A DNA stretch of 22,446 bases from JBEKDJ01 sp050014415 (GCA_050014415.1 JBEKDJ010000046.1:1-22446); one strand, 5' to 3'; shown: positions 8,860-16,765, counted from the first letter of the stretch. Notes: a model not told the origin generated them from the letters alone. Made by a program: numbers and translations.

Positions 8860-9949
8860 TCGGCGCCTCTTCATCCACTTCGATTGGACTCTCCTGGGAA
8901 TCACCCTCCTCATCGCCTGCATTGGTATCCTCAACCTTTATAGCGGCACTTCCGGCGGGGAGGTCACTGCCACCCCATATTACGTCAAGCAGATCTTCTG
9001 GCTCCTGATTGGACTGGCGTTGATGATCCCCGTTGCTTTTATCGAATACCGTTTTTATTCAGACTTCGCTTATTTCGTTTACGCAATTGCCTTTGGCCTT
9101 CTCTTGGCAGTATTGGGCTACGGGATCATCACCTCGGGTGCCCAGCGATGGGTCAGGGTTGGAGCTCTCTCTTTTCAACCTTCCGAATTTGTCAAGATTT
9201 CTTTCATCTTGGCCCTGGCGAAGTTCTTCCAGCGGCCCCCGTGCCGAGAGGGCTACTCGTTGAAGCATCTGCCTTTCCCGTTTCTCTTGCTCTTTCTGCC
9301 AATGGCTTTAATCCTCAAGCAGCCCGATCTGGGAACGGCTATTATCCTTTTCTTAGTCTTTTTCTCCATCCTCTTATTCGTCAGGGTTCGCTGGTCATCC
9401 TTGCTCATTCTTGTCTTGGCCGGGGCATCCACTCTCCCGCTTCTTTGGCATTTTCTTAAGGAATACCAGAAGAAGCGGATCATCGCCTTTTTTAACCCGG
9501 ATTTGGACCCATTAGGCGCCGGGTATCACCTCATTCAATCGAAGATTGCCCTGGGGTCAGGTGGAATCATCGGAAAAGGCTTTATGAATGGCACTCAGAG
9601 CAAACTGGGTTTTTTACCGGAGCAGCAGACCGACTTCATCTTCTCCGCCCTCGGAGAGGAGTGGGGGCTGATCGGCGCCCTCATTGTTGTGGGGCTCTAT
9701 CTCGCCTTGATTCTGTGGGGGCTTCGCATCGCCGTCGAATCAAAGGACCGTTTTGGCGCTATCCTTGCCTTCGGTGTGGTCGCCATGCTCTTCTGGCACA
9801 TCTTCATCAATATCGGAATGGCGTTGGGCATGCTGCCAGTGGTAGGAATTCCTCTCCCCTTGCTCAGTTACGGCGGGTCTTTCCTCGTTTCCACACTGGT
9901 TGGAATTGGCATCCTCCTCAATGTTAGCATGAGAAGATATCTCTTCTGA
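8849..9949 (+). CDS. mrdB: RodA, SEDS peptidoglycan glycosyltransferase
   Basis: RodA polymerises lipid II into glycan strands for side-wall growth and works as a pair with PBP2 encoded just upstream. The 366 residues are almost entirely membrane helices (about ten). SEDS landmarks are visible: QRWVRVGALSFQPSE near 95-108, GAGYHLIQSKIALGSGG near 225-241, and LPEQQTDFIFSALGEEWG near 255-272, whose Asp is the catalytic residue in the family. The C-terminus holds PLPLLSYGGSF. The start overlaps the pbp2 end by 11 bases, with GAGG at 8836. It is the last gene of the operon and faces ssb, 57 bases away. Confidence 0.95.
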   Translation: MMIDRRLFIHFDWTLLGITLLIACIGILNLYSGTSGGEVTATPYYVKQIFWLLIGLALMIPVAFIEYRFYSDFAYFVYAIAFGLLLAVLGYGIITSGAQRWVRVGALSFQPSEFVKISFILALAKFFQRPPCREGYSLKHLPFPFLLLFLPMALILKQPDLGTAIILFLVFFSILLFVRVRWSSLLILVLAGASTLPLLWHFLKEYQKKRIIAFFNPDLDPLGAGYHLIQSKIALGSGGIIGKGFMNGTQSKLGFLPEQQTDFIFSALGEEWGLIGALIVVGLYLALILWGLRIAVESKDRFGAILAFGVVAMLFWHIFINIGMALGMLPVVGIPLPLLSYGGSFLVSTLVGIGILLNVSMRRYLF

Positions 9950-10006
9950 TCTCTAATTGCCGTTCGCAGGCTTTTCAATCTGAAATCTAAAATCTAAAAT
10001 CTGCGA
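9950..10006. other. Short spacer between convergent rodA and ssb
   Basis: It contains a tandem AATCTAAAATCTAAAATCT-type run (about 9980-10000) and an imperfect inverted pair CTAATTGC/GCGATTAG (9953-9960 and 10002-10009). It may separate the two converging transcripts, but it lacks the GC stem and T-run of a classical terminator. Confidence 0.3.
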
Positions 10007-10438
10007 TTAGAAGGGTACCTCATCATCTGGCCCTGGGATCCCTTCTTGGTCAATTCCCGCTTCCTTTTCAGAATCGGGTGATTCCACGGGTGCTCCGGGT
10101 GTTCCGGGTGTTCCCAGCATCTGCATCTGAGCTGCAACAATTTCAGTGGTAAACCGACGGTTTCCATCCTTGCCTTCCCAAGAACGGGTTCGAATGCGGC
10201 CTTCGACATAGACCTGTTTCCCTTTACTCAGATATTCTCCACAAATCTCAGCCAATCGTCCGAATGCCACAATCCGGTGCCATTCCGTGATCGTCGTTTT
10301 TTCTCCGGAAGTGCGATTGACCCGGTTCTCACTTGTCGCTATCCGGAAATTTGCCACGGTCGTGCCATTGCTGAGATACTTCACCTCCGGATCTGCTCCC
10401 AAGTTACCGATGAGAATGACTTTGTTTACTCCCGCCAT
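10007..10438 (-). CDS. ssb: Single-stranded DNA-binding protein
   Basis: SSB coats single-stranded DNA in replication, repair and recombination and recruits partners through its acidic tip. The 143 residues include the OB fold at about 1-108 (MAGVNKVILIGNLGADPEV, WHRIVAFGRLAE, YVEGRIRTRSWE), a short linker with a GTPGTPGAP repeat, and the conserved C-terminal DDEVPF. I chose ATG 10438 over the longer frame because MAGVNKV is the standard start and AGGGGAGG precedes it. Three 9-base repeats at about 10088-10114 encode the linker. It is divergent from the thioredoxin-like gene. Confidence 0.95.
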   Translation of the reverse strand: MAGVNKVILIGNLGADPEVKYLSNGTTVANFRIATSENRVNRTSGEKTTITEWHRIVAFGRLAEICGEYLSKGKQVYVEGRIRTRSWEGKDGNRRFTTEIVAAQMQMLGTPGTPGAPVESPDSEKEAGIDQEGIPGPDDEVPF

Positions 10439-10531
10439 AAATCCTCCCCTTTCCTCCCCGCAAGAAGGCAGAAACACTGGCCATTTGAACACTTGGGGTG
10501 ATCGTTCTACCTATTATGTTTTGAACCGACA

Positions 10532-10537
10532 TGTCAA
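10532..10537 (-). promoter_or_regulatory. Possible -35 box for ssb
   Basis: TTGACA on the minus strand lies about 95 bases upstream of the ssb start. Downstream CATAAT (13-base spacing) and TAATAG (15-base spacing) are the available -10 candidates, neither ideally placed. The hexamer is consensus but the promoter as a whole is uncertain. Confidence 0.3.
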
Positions 10538-10571
10538 CTTACCACGTCCAAAGTCTCTTTTCAAGCAGATA

Positions 10572-10600
10572 TTGACGAGGTTCAAAATATATCTTATTTT
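10572..10600 (+). promoter_or_regulatory. Candidate promoter of the thioredoxin-like gene
   Basis: TTGACG (10572-10577) and TATTTT (10595-10600) are separated by 17 bases. They match consensus at 5 and 4 of 6 positions. The transcript would have a leader of about 110 bases that contains an 8-bp stem: CGGTAGAG at 10666-10673 with CTCTACCG at 10693-10700. Confidence 0.45.
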
Positions 10601-10715
10601 TGAGGCAGTCTTCAAGATTATCCCTTGCTTGATGGAGTGGTATTTTGTGTAACCCCAGGCTGAAACGGTAGAGGGTGGACGAGAAGTTGAATCTCTACCG
10701 GACACCGACTCGGGA

Positions 10716-11294
10716 ATGGTCATGACGAAAAAGACCCTTTTCTCTTTTCTGTTGATGGTGTCAGGGGTCGGTATTTGTTCCATTTCAACCATGCGGGCAG
10801 GGGAACTTCTTGCTGCCCCAACAGACTGCCCTTCTTGCGCTTCTTTCGGTGTCCAAGGATTTCCTCCAAGAGTAGAAGCGCCCCCCTTCTCCCTAAAAGG
10901 GCTGGACGGGAAAACCGTCTCCCTCAGCGACTTCAAGGGGAAACCGGTCTTGTTAGTGTTTTGGGCGACCTGGTGTCCCAGTTGCAGAGAGGGGATTGCC
11001 CTATTGGAAAAATTCTCCATTGGAAAGAGAGACCAATTCACCATACTCCTTCTTACGATCGATGGAGAAAGGCAGAAAAAGGCCGAACGCATCGTCAAAG
11101 AAGAGCACATCACTCTCCCTGTCCTCCTCATTTTGAAGGAGAAAACTATGGACCAGTATGCGGTAAGAGGGTGGGTCCCTATGATATTCCTCATCGACAG
11201 AGAAGGTCTGATTATTGGGAAGGTCGTGGGAGAAAGGGATTGGTGTTCGCCCGAAGCTTGGTCTTGCCTCAGGGAACTCTTCTCTTTGCCTTGA
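10716..11294 (+). CDS. Exported TlpA/ResA-type thioredoxin-fold protein
   Basis: This is probably a thiol-disulfide oxidoreductase acting outside the cytoplasm, for example reducing cysteines during cytochrome c maturation or in other envelope proteins. The 192 residues begin with a signal peptide or anchor (basic MTKK, then hydrophobic to about residue 24), followed by a redoxin/AhpC-TSA domain. The active site is WCPSC with Cys87 and Cys90, preceded by SLSDFKGKPVLLVFWATW. A cis-Pro loop (GWVPMIFLID) lies near 150. There is no proper lipobox before the N-terminal cysteine. Start ATG 10716 or ATG 10722; no strong ribosome site decides. Its exact partner cannot be named from the sequence. Its stop overlaps the lon -35 box. 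Confidence 0.82.
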   Translation: MVMTKKTLFSFLLMVSGVGICSISTMRAGELLAAPTDCPSCASFGVQGFPPRVEAPPFSLKGLDGKTVSLSDFKGKPVLLVFWATWCPSCREGIALLEKFSIGKRDQFTILLLTIDGERQKKAERIVKEEHITLPVLLILKEKTMDQYAVRGWVPMIFLIDREGLIIGKVVGERDWCSPEAWSCLRELFSLP

Positions 11295-11318
11295 CAAATG
11301 GCGTCTTTTTCGTATAAT
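11291..11318 (+). promoter_or_regulatory. Consensus sigma70 promoter of lon
   Basis: TTGACA (11291-11296) and TATAAT (11313-11318) are both perfect, with a 16-base spacer. The -35 box overlaps the stop codon of the preceding gene (11292-11294). Transcription would start near 11325, leaving a leader of about 29 bases before the GTG start. No sigma32-like heat-shock sequence is evident next to it. Confidence 0.8.
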
Positions 11319-11353
11319 GTTTTCTGTTTTTCAACCTGGGACAGGAGTCTCTC

Positions 11354-13738
11354 GTGAGGTATCTTAATAAATCGGAAAATTATTCGATTCCGCAGAGACT
11401 GTTTTTTATCCCACTGAAAGAGACGGTCATCTTTCCTTGCGTCGTTGCCCCTCTTTTTTTCCAGTCCGACGAGGCTCTCACCCTATTGAACAGGGTGATA
11501 TTGGAGAATGGTCTTGTGGGATGTGTTGGCCAGCGTGAGCCGGGTGTCCGAGATCCCCAACCTAAGGATCTCCTCTCCGTTGGAACAGCCTGCAGAATCC
11601 ATCAGTTGGTGAAATTGCCGAACAAAGGAATGAAGATCGTCGTAGAGGGACTTCAAAGGGTCTTTCTCCAGAACATCACTCACGAGACTCCTTATTTCAA
11701 GGCAGACATTAAAGAGGTGAATGAGTATCACGAAAGCAACACCCTTTCGGAGATACTTGTCCAGAGCATTGGAACCCTTTTTAAGGTCTCTCTCTCTAAG
11801 GGTAAGCCTCTTCCTGAGGAGGTGCTGAAAGCGCTTGATAAGATTGATCAGCCGGGCAAGCTCGCTGACCTAATTGCCATCACACTCCATTTGGGACTAA
11901 AAGATCAGCAAGAGGTTCTTGAAACCATCGATCCCCTGGCCCGGTTGAAGAAAGTCTTCGATCACTTCAGCAGAGAGATTCAATCCTTTCCCGCGAAGAC
12001 TAACCCACTGATCCATCCCGGTAAAGAGGGGGAAAAAATCCAGAAGGAACACTCTCTTCGCCCCCCAACAAGAGGGCAGAAGGAGACACCTGAGGATGAT
12101 CCCTACCTGGCGGAGATCTGCGATCTCCAGGAGAAGATCAGAACTGCGGAGATGCCCCAGAAAGTGGAGGAGATCGCCTACAAAGAGATCAACCGGCTGG
12201 AGCGGATGAATCCGGTTTCTGCTGAATATACCGTCTCCAGAACCTATCTCGACTACCTTGTAACCATGCCATGGGCCAAAAAGTCAGTGGACAACCTGGA
12301 TCTTTGCCGTGCCCGTGCCGTTTTGGACGAAGATCATTATGACCTCGAAAAAGTGAAGGATCGCATCTTAGAATTTCTGGCTGTCAAGAAGTTAAAGGAA
12401 TCGATGAAGGGCCCGATCCTCTGTTTCGTCGGCCCTCCCGGGGTCGGCAAGACGTCCTTGGGACGCTCCATCGGCCGCGCCTTGGAGAGGAAATTCATCC
12501 GCATTTCTTTGGGCGGGGTAAGGGATGAGGCGGAGATTCGGGGACACCGTCGAACCTATGTGGGAGCCCTTCCGGGCAGGATCATTCAGGAGATCAGAAG
12601 AGCGGAAACCTCCAATCCGGTTTTTATGCTCGATGAGGTGGATAAGATCGGTCAGGATGCTCGCGGCGATCCGGCGGCTGCCCTTCTTGAAGCCCTCGAT
12701 CCTGAGCAGAATTTTTCATTTACAGATCATTATTTGGATGTCCCTTTTGATCTCTCCAATGTCCTGTTCATCACAACGGCCAATACCTTATCGCCTATCC
12801 CTCCTGCCCTGCTGGATCGGATGGAAGTTATCCATCTGTCAGGATACACGGAGGAGGAGAAGGAGAAGATTGCCTTCCAGTTCCTGATTCCCCATCAGAA
12901 AGAAGAGAACGGGTTGAAAGACCACCCCCTTGCTTTCACTTCGGACGCCGTTCATAAGATCACCCGGGAATATACCAGAGAGGCCGGGGTTCGAAATTTA
13001 GAGAGGGAGATTGCAACCCTATGTCGCAAAACCGCCAAGGAGGTTGCGACGGGGCACACGCCGAGAGAGATCGTGGATGAGGCGGTGGTCGAGGGACTTT
13101 TGGGTCCGAGAAGATTCTTCCGTGAAGTCACCCAGGAGAAAGACCGGATCGGCGTGGCCACGGGACTGGCTTGGACGGAGAATGGGGGGGACATCATCTT
13201 CATTGAAACTTCGAGGATGAAAGGGGATAAAGGCCTGATCCTGACAGGATCCCTCGGAGAGATCATGAGAGAATCTGCCCAGGCGGCCCTCTCCTATATT
13301 CGGACCAACGCTCTCGCTTTGGGGATCCCTGAGAATTTCTATCAGGGATGTGATCTTCACATCCATATCCCAGCAGGGGCAACCCCAAAAGATGGGCCCT
13401 CTGCAGGAATCACCATCGCCGCTGCCGTCCTCTCTCTTTTAAGAGGGAGACCGGTCCCTCGAGAGATAGCGATGACCGGAGAGCTAACGTTGAGCGGGAG
13501 AGTGCTACCCGTCGGAGGAATCAAGGAGAAGATTTTGGCTGCTCGAAGAGCAGGGGTGAAGACCGTGATTCTCCCGAAGAAGAATGAAGAGAATCTCAGC
13601 GATATCCCGGACTATATCAAACAGGAGATGTCCTTCGTTCTGGTCGAACAAATCGAAGAAGTATTAGATCTAACTCTGCTATCCTCATCAATAGAAAAGG
13701 AAATACCCCGGAGCGATGAGTCGGTAGTCCAGAGATAG
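11354..13738 (+). CDS. lon: Lon, ATP-dependent serine protease
   Basis: Lon is a hexameric cytoplasmic protease that unfolds and degrades misfolded and regulatory proteins. The 794 residues match the family. It has an N-terminal substrate-binding domain (about 15-205), a helical linker, an AAA+ module with Walker A GPPGVGKT at 360-367, Walker B FMLDEVDK and the ISLGGVRDEAEIRGHRRTY stretch, and a C-terminal protease domain with the Ser683/Lys726 dyad (DGPSAG and GGIKEK). The start is GTG 11354, with AGGAG at 11343-11347 six bases before it. The strong promoter upstream suggests high constitutive expression. Confidence 0.96.
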   Translation: MRYLNKSENYSIPQRLFFIPLKETVIFPCVVAPLFFQSDEALTLLNRVILENGLVGCVGQREPGVRDPQPKDLLSVGTACRIHQLVKLPNKGMKIVVEGLQRVFLQNITHETPYFKADIKEVNEYHESNTLSEILVQSIGTLFKVSLSKGKPLPEEVLKALDKIDQPGKLADLIAITLHLGLKDQQEVLETIDPLARLKKVFDHFSREIQSFPAKTNPLIHPGKEGEKIQKEHSLRPPTRGQKETPEDDPYLAEICDLQEKIRTAEMPQKVEEIAYKEINRLERMNPVSAEYTVSRTYLDYLVTMPWAKKSVDNLDLCRARAVLDEDHYDLEKVKDRILEFLAVKKLKESMKGPILCFVGPPGVGKTSLGRSIGRALERKFIRISLGGVRDEAEIRGHRRTYVGALPGRIIQEIRRAETSNPVFMLDEVDKIGQDARGDPAAALLEALDPEQNFSFTDHYLDVPFDLSNVLFITTANTLSPIPPALLDRMEVIHLSGYTEEEKEKIAFQFLIPHQKEENGLKDHPLAFTSDAVHKITREYTREAGVRNLEREIATLCRKTAKEVATGHTPREIVDEAVVEGLLGPRRFFREVTQEKDRIGVATGLAWTENGGDIIFIETSRMKGDKGLILTGSLGEIMRESAQAALSYIRTNALALGIPENFYQGCDLHIHIPAGATPKDGPSAGITIAAAVLSLLRGRPVPREIAMTGELTLSGRVLPVGGIKEKILAARRAGVKTVILPKKNEENLSDIPDYIKQEMSFVLVEQIEEVLDLTLLSSSIEKEIPRSDESVVQR

Positions 13739-13842
13739 AAGATATACCGAAATAGAAACTCTGAACTGAGAACTCCACACGCCAGCGGTTCGATGTGAAG
13801 AGGAGAGGAGAGGGATTTTGGCTCAAGACTCCGAACTCCTTG

Positions 13843-14129
13843 TTCGAGCATGCCGAAGACGGAGCAGATATCTTGCTAGATGAGATCCTGAACTGCCTCC
13901 CTGAATCTTTACGTTGTCATCCAGAAGAAATGCTGACGGAACAGTCGGAACGTTTTCTCGTCTCAGAGATGATTCGGGAGAATGTGATTCAACAATCCCA
14001 TCCGGAGGTCCCTGTTCGACCGCTGTCACCATCCGAGATCTTAAGGAGCATCTCGACGGGAATCCGGTCATCATCAAGGGAACCGTCCACTCGCCGCCGC
14101 CCGTCGGCCTTAAGGTGATCTTCCTGTGA
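13843..14129 (+). pseudogene. era: Remnant of the GTPase gene era (C-terminal part only, frameshifted)
   Basis: The intact protein is a ribosome-assembly GTPase that binds 16S rRNA with a C-terminal KH domain. Only its C-terminal third survives here. One frame (through 14013) reads DILLDEILNCLPE, then EEMLTEQSERFLVSEMIREN and HPEVP. This matches the stretch of Era around the LTDQPERFLVAEIIREK and EVPYSTAV signatures. Homology then jumps to another frame from 14016: STAVTIRDLKEHLDGNP, then VIIKGTVH. This implies loss of one base in the codon at 14014. The GTPase domain is absent because lon ends immediately upstream, and the KH domain is cut short. The last TGA overlaps the GTG of rodZ. I identified it by motif memory; an alignment would settle it. 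Confidence 0.72.
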
Positions 14130-14920
14130 ATGATAAGGATTCCTTAGGAAAATATCTTCAGAGGGAAAGGGAAAGCAGAAACATCTCCCTGAGAGAGGTA
14201 GCAAGTCACACGAGAGTGAGGGAACATCTCCTCAAGGCTATCGAAGAGGATCAATTTCACCTTCTTCCCTCCGGAACGTATGTCAAAGGATTCCTTTTGA
14301 CCTATGCGAAATATCTCGGGCTCGATCCCAAAGAAGTGATCCTTCGTTATGAAAGTGCTTTGGGGGGAGGACCGTTTCCCCGCCAGCCCGCCTCCGGCGA
14401 AACGGCTCCCAAACCTGAAGTACCGGCTCAAAGGAAGGTTTCATGGAACAGAAAGAATTTATGGATTATAGGAGGAGTTGTTGTCGTCGGCTTCATTGCC
14501 TCTTATCTCCTCTATCCCTCCAGACGATTCGTTGAACCCGTCGCTGAAAAACCCACGGTGGAAGAACCCTCTCCTGCCCCATCTACCCCGTCTACCCCTC
14601 CGTCACCTCAGATCGCTGGGACAACCCTTGTCCCTGAGGAAGAACCTTTATCACTCCAGCTCAAGGCGGTCGAGGAAACCTGGATTCGCATTCAGGTCAA
14701 TGACCAACCTGAACATGAAATGACCCTCAAACCTGGAGAAGCGACTTCTCACCGAGCGTTAAAACGAATCAATCTAAAGGTTGGAAATGCGGGTGGCCTC
14801 GATCTGATCTTCAACGGGAGGCCACTGGAGAGATTTGGAAGATCCGGAGAAGTGGTCACCCTGACCTTTACGCCTCAAGGCGTGGAGGCGCAACGCCATG
14901 AAAAACCAACACCGCCTTAA
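14126..14920 (+). CDS. rodZ: RodZ-like cytoskeletal anchor protein
   Basis: RodZ ties the MreB filament to the membrane and to the elongasome. The 264 residues show the standard plan: cytoplasmic helix-turn-helix domain (about 5-75, starting SLGKYLQREREsRNISLREV), basic juxtamembrane stretch, one membrane helix at about 111-130, a Pro/Ser/Thr-rich periplasmic linker (about 135-165), and a C-terminal beta domain (DUF4115-type, about 175-255, with EETWIRIQVN). The start is GTG 14126, with AAGGTG at 14112-14117, overlapping the stop of the era remnant. Its separation from the mre operon is common. The similar HTH domain of transcription factors is the alternative reading, but the membrane helix and tail fit RodZ. 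Confidence 0.87.
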   Translation: MNDKDSLGKYLQRERESRNISLREVASHTRVREHLLKAIEEDQFHLLPSGTYVKGFLLTYAKYLGLDPKEVILRYESALGGGPFPRQPASGETAPKPEVPAQRKVSWNRKNLWIIGGVVVVGFIASYLLYPSRRFVEPVAEKPTVEEPSPAPSTPSTPPSPQIAGTTLVPEEEPLSLQLKAVEETWIRIQVNDQPEHEMTLKPGEATSHRALKRINLKVGNAGGLDLIFNGRPLERFGRSGEVVTLTFTPQGVEAQRHEKPTPP

Positions 14921-14960
14921 AAAATGATAGGCCGAACAAAAATTCCAATGACGAATCTGA

Positions 14961-14995
14961 GATTTTGACCTTTGCAATTTGATTTTGACCTTTGC
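14961..14995. repeat. Two direct copies of GATTTTGACCTTTGC
   Basis: The 15-base unit occurs at 14961-14975 and 14981-14995, a 20-base period, in the spacer after rodZ. Nothing else in the window matches it exactly. It may be filler or a paired protein-binding site. Confidence 0.5.
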
Positions 14996-15029
14996 CCTCT
15001 GCTATCATGACCGATAACACTCTGATGCC

Positions 15030-15063
15030 TGACCACTGTCTCGGAACCTTCGAGAGTGGTTTT
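15030..15063 (+). terminator. Possible weak terminator after rodZ
   Basis: ACCACT, one bulged base, then TCTCG pairs with CGAG and AGTGGT around a short loop, followed by TTTTG. The stem is reasonable but the T-run is only four bases and the site is over 100 bases past the rodZ stop. Confidence 0.3.
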
Positions 15064-15088
15064 GAATCGTGTGATGCCTCAACGAGCA

Positions 15089-15103
15089 CAAGGTGACACC
15101 TTG
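15089..15103. promoter_or_regulatory. Palindrome CAAGGTG-A-CACCTTG over a -35 box
   Basis: Seven-base perfect arms flank one central base. The right arm runs into TTGACA (15101-15106), so a dimeric protein bound here would cover the promoter region of the L,D-transpeptidase gene. No regulator in the window is an obvious partner. Confidence 0.45.
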
Positions 15104-15130
15104 ACAAAAAGGCCTCTATTTTAGTACATA
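15101..15130 (+). promoter_or_regulatory. Candidate promoter of the L,D-transpeptidase gene
   Basis: TTGACA (15101-15106) is a perfect -35. The -10 is ambiguous: TAGTAC, TACATA and TATAGA all lie nearby, each imperfect or off spacing. The leader would be about 70 bases. Confidence 0.4.
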
Positions 15131-15204
15131 TAGAAGGCATTCGTGCCTTGAGAATTCCTTTAAGGTCCGGTTTTCACCTGAACCCCTGTGTTGAGTGGAG
15201 AAAA

Positions 15205-16299
15205 ATGAGCAAGGATTATCGTAAGTCTTACAGGATCTTTCTCATACTATTTCTCTTTTCCTTTGGCACAAATCTCTTCATGTTGACCCTCCTCCTCAAG
15301 GAAAGGATAGGTTTGCCTTCTTCATCCCCTCCAATACCCATTTCATCTCTTCCTCCGAAAGAGGTTAAGGTGGCTCAGGAATTGAAGGGAGCTGAGGGGA
15401 AAAAAGGAGTTGAAGAACCGAGGGGAGTCGAAGAGTCAAAAGCTGGGCAAGAAACAAAAGTACCTCAGAAGATGGTTCCCCTCCCCTTTATTCATGTCAA
15501 AGCCAAAGACTATTTCCTGCTTTGCGAGAAGCATACCAAAACCCTCCACCTTTACCGCTCGGAAGAAAACGCCTTTCTACTGGTCAAAACCTATCCGTGC
15601 ATTGTAGGTTCCAATAACGTGGATAAGAAAGAAGCCGGGGATTTGGCGACACCAGAGGGTATCTATTTCTTGACCTCTTTTCTGACGGGGAAAAGCCTAC
15701 CCGAAAAGTATGGTTCCGGAGCCTTTGCACTCAACTACCCCAACTTTCTTGATCGAAAGGAAGGCAAGAAAGGCAGTGGAATCTGGCTTCATGGCTGCCC
15801 CGAGCATTTGGAACGACCTCCTTTCTCTGAGGGATGTGTCGTCGTCAAGAATGCGATCTTGAAAGAATTGGTCGGGTTTATCAAAATAGGGGATACTCCC
15901 CTCGTCATTGTGGACACCATTAAGTCTCAGCCCCAAGAGGATCAACGGAGATTCTTTCAGAATCTGTCAAGTTTCCTGAATGATTGGGAAATGGCCTGGG
16001 AAAGTCGTGATACGGATAAGTACCTCAGTTTTTATAGCAAAGATTTCGTCAGTAGTGACGGGAAGAACTACCAGAGATTCAAAGATTATAAACATCGGGT
16101 CAATCACTTTAAGAGATTCATTCAACTGCAAATTGAGAAGAAAGCCTTTCTTCTTTCCCAGAAAGATGGGGGGCAAATCGCCATTCTGAGAATTAATCAG
16201 GACTATCATTCAGACAATTTCAAAAGCTATAGCCGCAAGATTCTGTATCTGAGAGAAGAACAGGGAAAATGGAAAATCATTGGCGAGATCCCCCTCTGA
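15205..16299 (+). CDS. L,D-transpeptidase (YkuD) with C-terminal NTF2-like domain
   Basis: This envelope enzyme forms or exchanges L,D cross-links in peptidoglycan, or attaches proteins to it, using a catalytic cysteine. In 364 residues it has a short basic tail, one membrane helix at about 11-30, a Pro/Ser then Lys/Glu/Gly-rich linker (about 35-95), the YkuD domain (about 100-245) with His196-Gly and the SEGC motif carrying Cys211, and an extra domain (about 255-364, ending in a strand like GKWKIIGEIP) that resembles the NTF2/SnoaL fold seen in Cds6-type L,D-transpeptidase relatives. ATG 15205 is preferred to TTG 15148 because GGAG precedes it and the upstream residues look non-coding. It lies next to rodZ, consistent with a cell-wall role. 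Confidence 0.85.
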   Translation: MSKDYRKSYRIFLILFLFSFGTNLFMLTLLLKERIGLPSSSPPIPISSLPPKEVKVAQELKGAEGKKGVEEPRGVEESKAGQETKVPQKMVPLPFIHVKAKDYFLLCEKHTKTLHLYRSEENAFLLVKTYPCIVGSNNVDKKEAGDLATPEGIYFLTSFLTGKSLPEKYGSGAFALNYPNFLDRKEGKKGSGIWLHGCPEHLERPPFSEGCVVVKNAILKELVGFIKIGDTPLVIVDTIKSQPQEDQRRFFQNLSSFLNDWEMAWESRDTDKYLSFYSKDFVSSDGKNYQRFKDYKHRVNHFKRFIQLQIEKKAFLLSQKDGGQIAILRINQDYHSDNFKSYSRKILYLREEQGKWKIIGEIPL

Positions 16300-16765
16300 A
16301 AGTGAGCTGCTTTCTCTTTTTGAGAATCATTAGACCTCATCCATCTTCAATGTTTTGATAAGAGAGAATATCCCAATAGACCAGGTCCGTTCAAAAAGCG
16401 AGGCGAAATGTCTTTACAGCCGAGCACGCTAACGAATCCCTTTCAAAAAACCCCCGAGATTTTCCTGCCCCAGGGGGAGGGAATTGGAAAAAGGCGGACA
16501 GTGGCTGGATTTCTTCAAAGAGTTCGTTGCTCTTTCACCTGTATGCTTCCCCGGCCTCGGGGGGAAGGAAGGATGCCGGAATAGAACTATCTTCGACTGG
16601 CTTACTGAAATGCCTCTCCTTTTGAATATGACCAATAGATTAGAAGCAAGAGTTTAGGGGTCTTCTTGCCCTGGCAGCAGAAGACCACGCTTGCGTGCCT
16701 TTGCGCAGAAGCGCTCCGGTGCACAAGCGTGCCATAACGCAGTTCGGTTTGCGGAGAAGAAGACA
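16300..16765. other. Non-coding region with several hairpins
   Basis: No credible gene is seen on either strand. It holds structured segments: CCCCAGGGG near 16472-16481; CTTCCCCG/CGGGGGGAAG at 16546-16567; GGTCTTCT (16659-16666) with AGAAGACC (16679-16686), closing an inner TGCC/GGCA; and CACGCTTG (16686-16693) with CAAGCGTG (16724-16731). None matches a riboswitch or RNA family that I recognise. The last two hairpins sit immediately before the next gene and would be in its leader. Confidence 0.45.

Noticed and set aside
10716..10800. Lipoprotein signal on the thioredoxin-like protein
   Set aside because: The N-terminal cysteine is preceded by Ile (VGIC), which does not fit the lipobox requirement for Gly/Ala/Ser at -1.
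10514..11194. A 226-residue frame on the minus strand
   Set aside because: It overlaps the thioredoxin-like gene antisense and the divergent promoter region; it has no recognisable motif.
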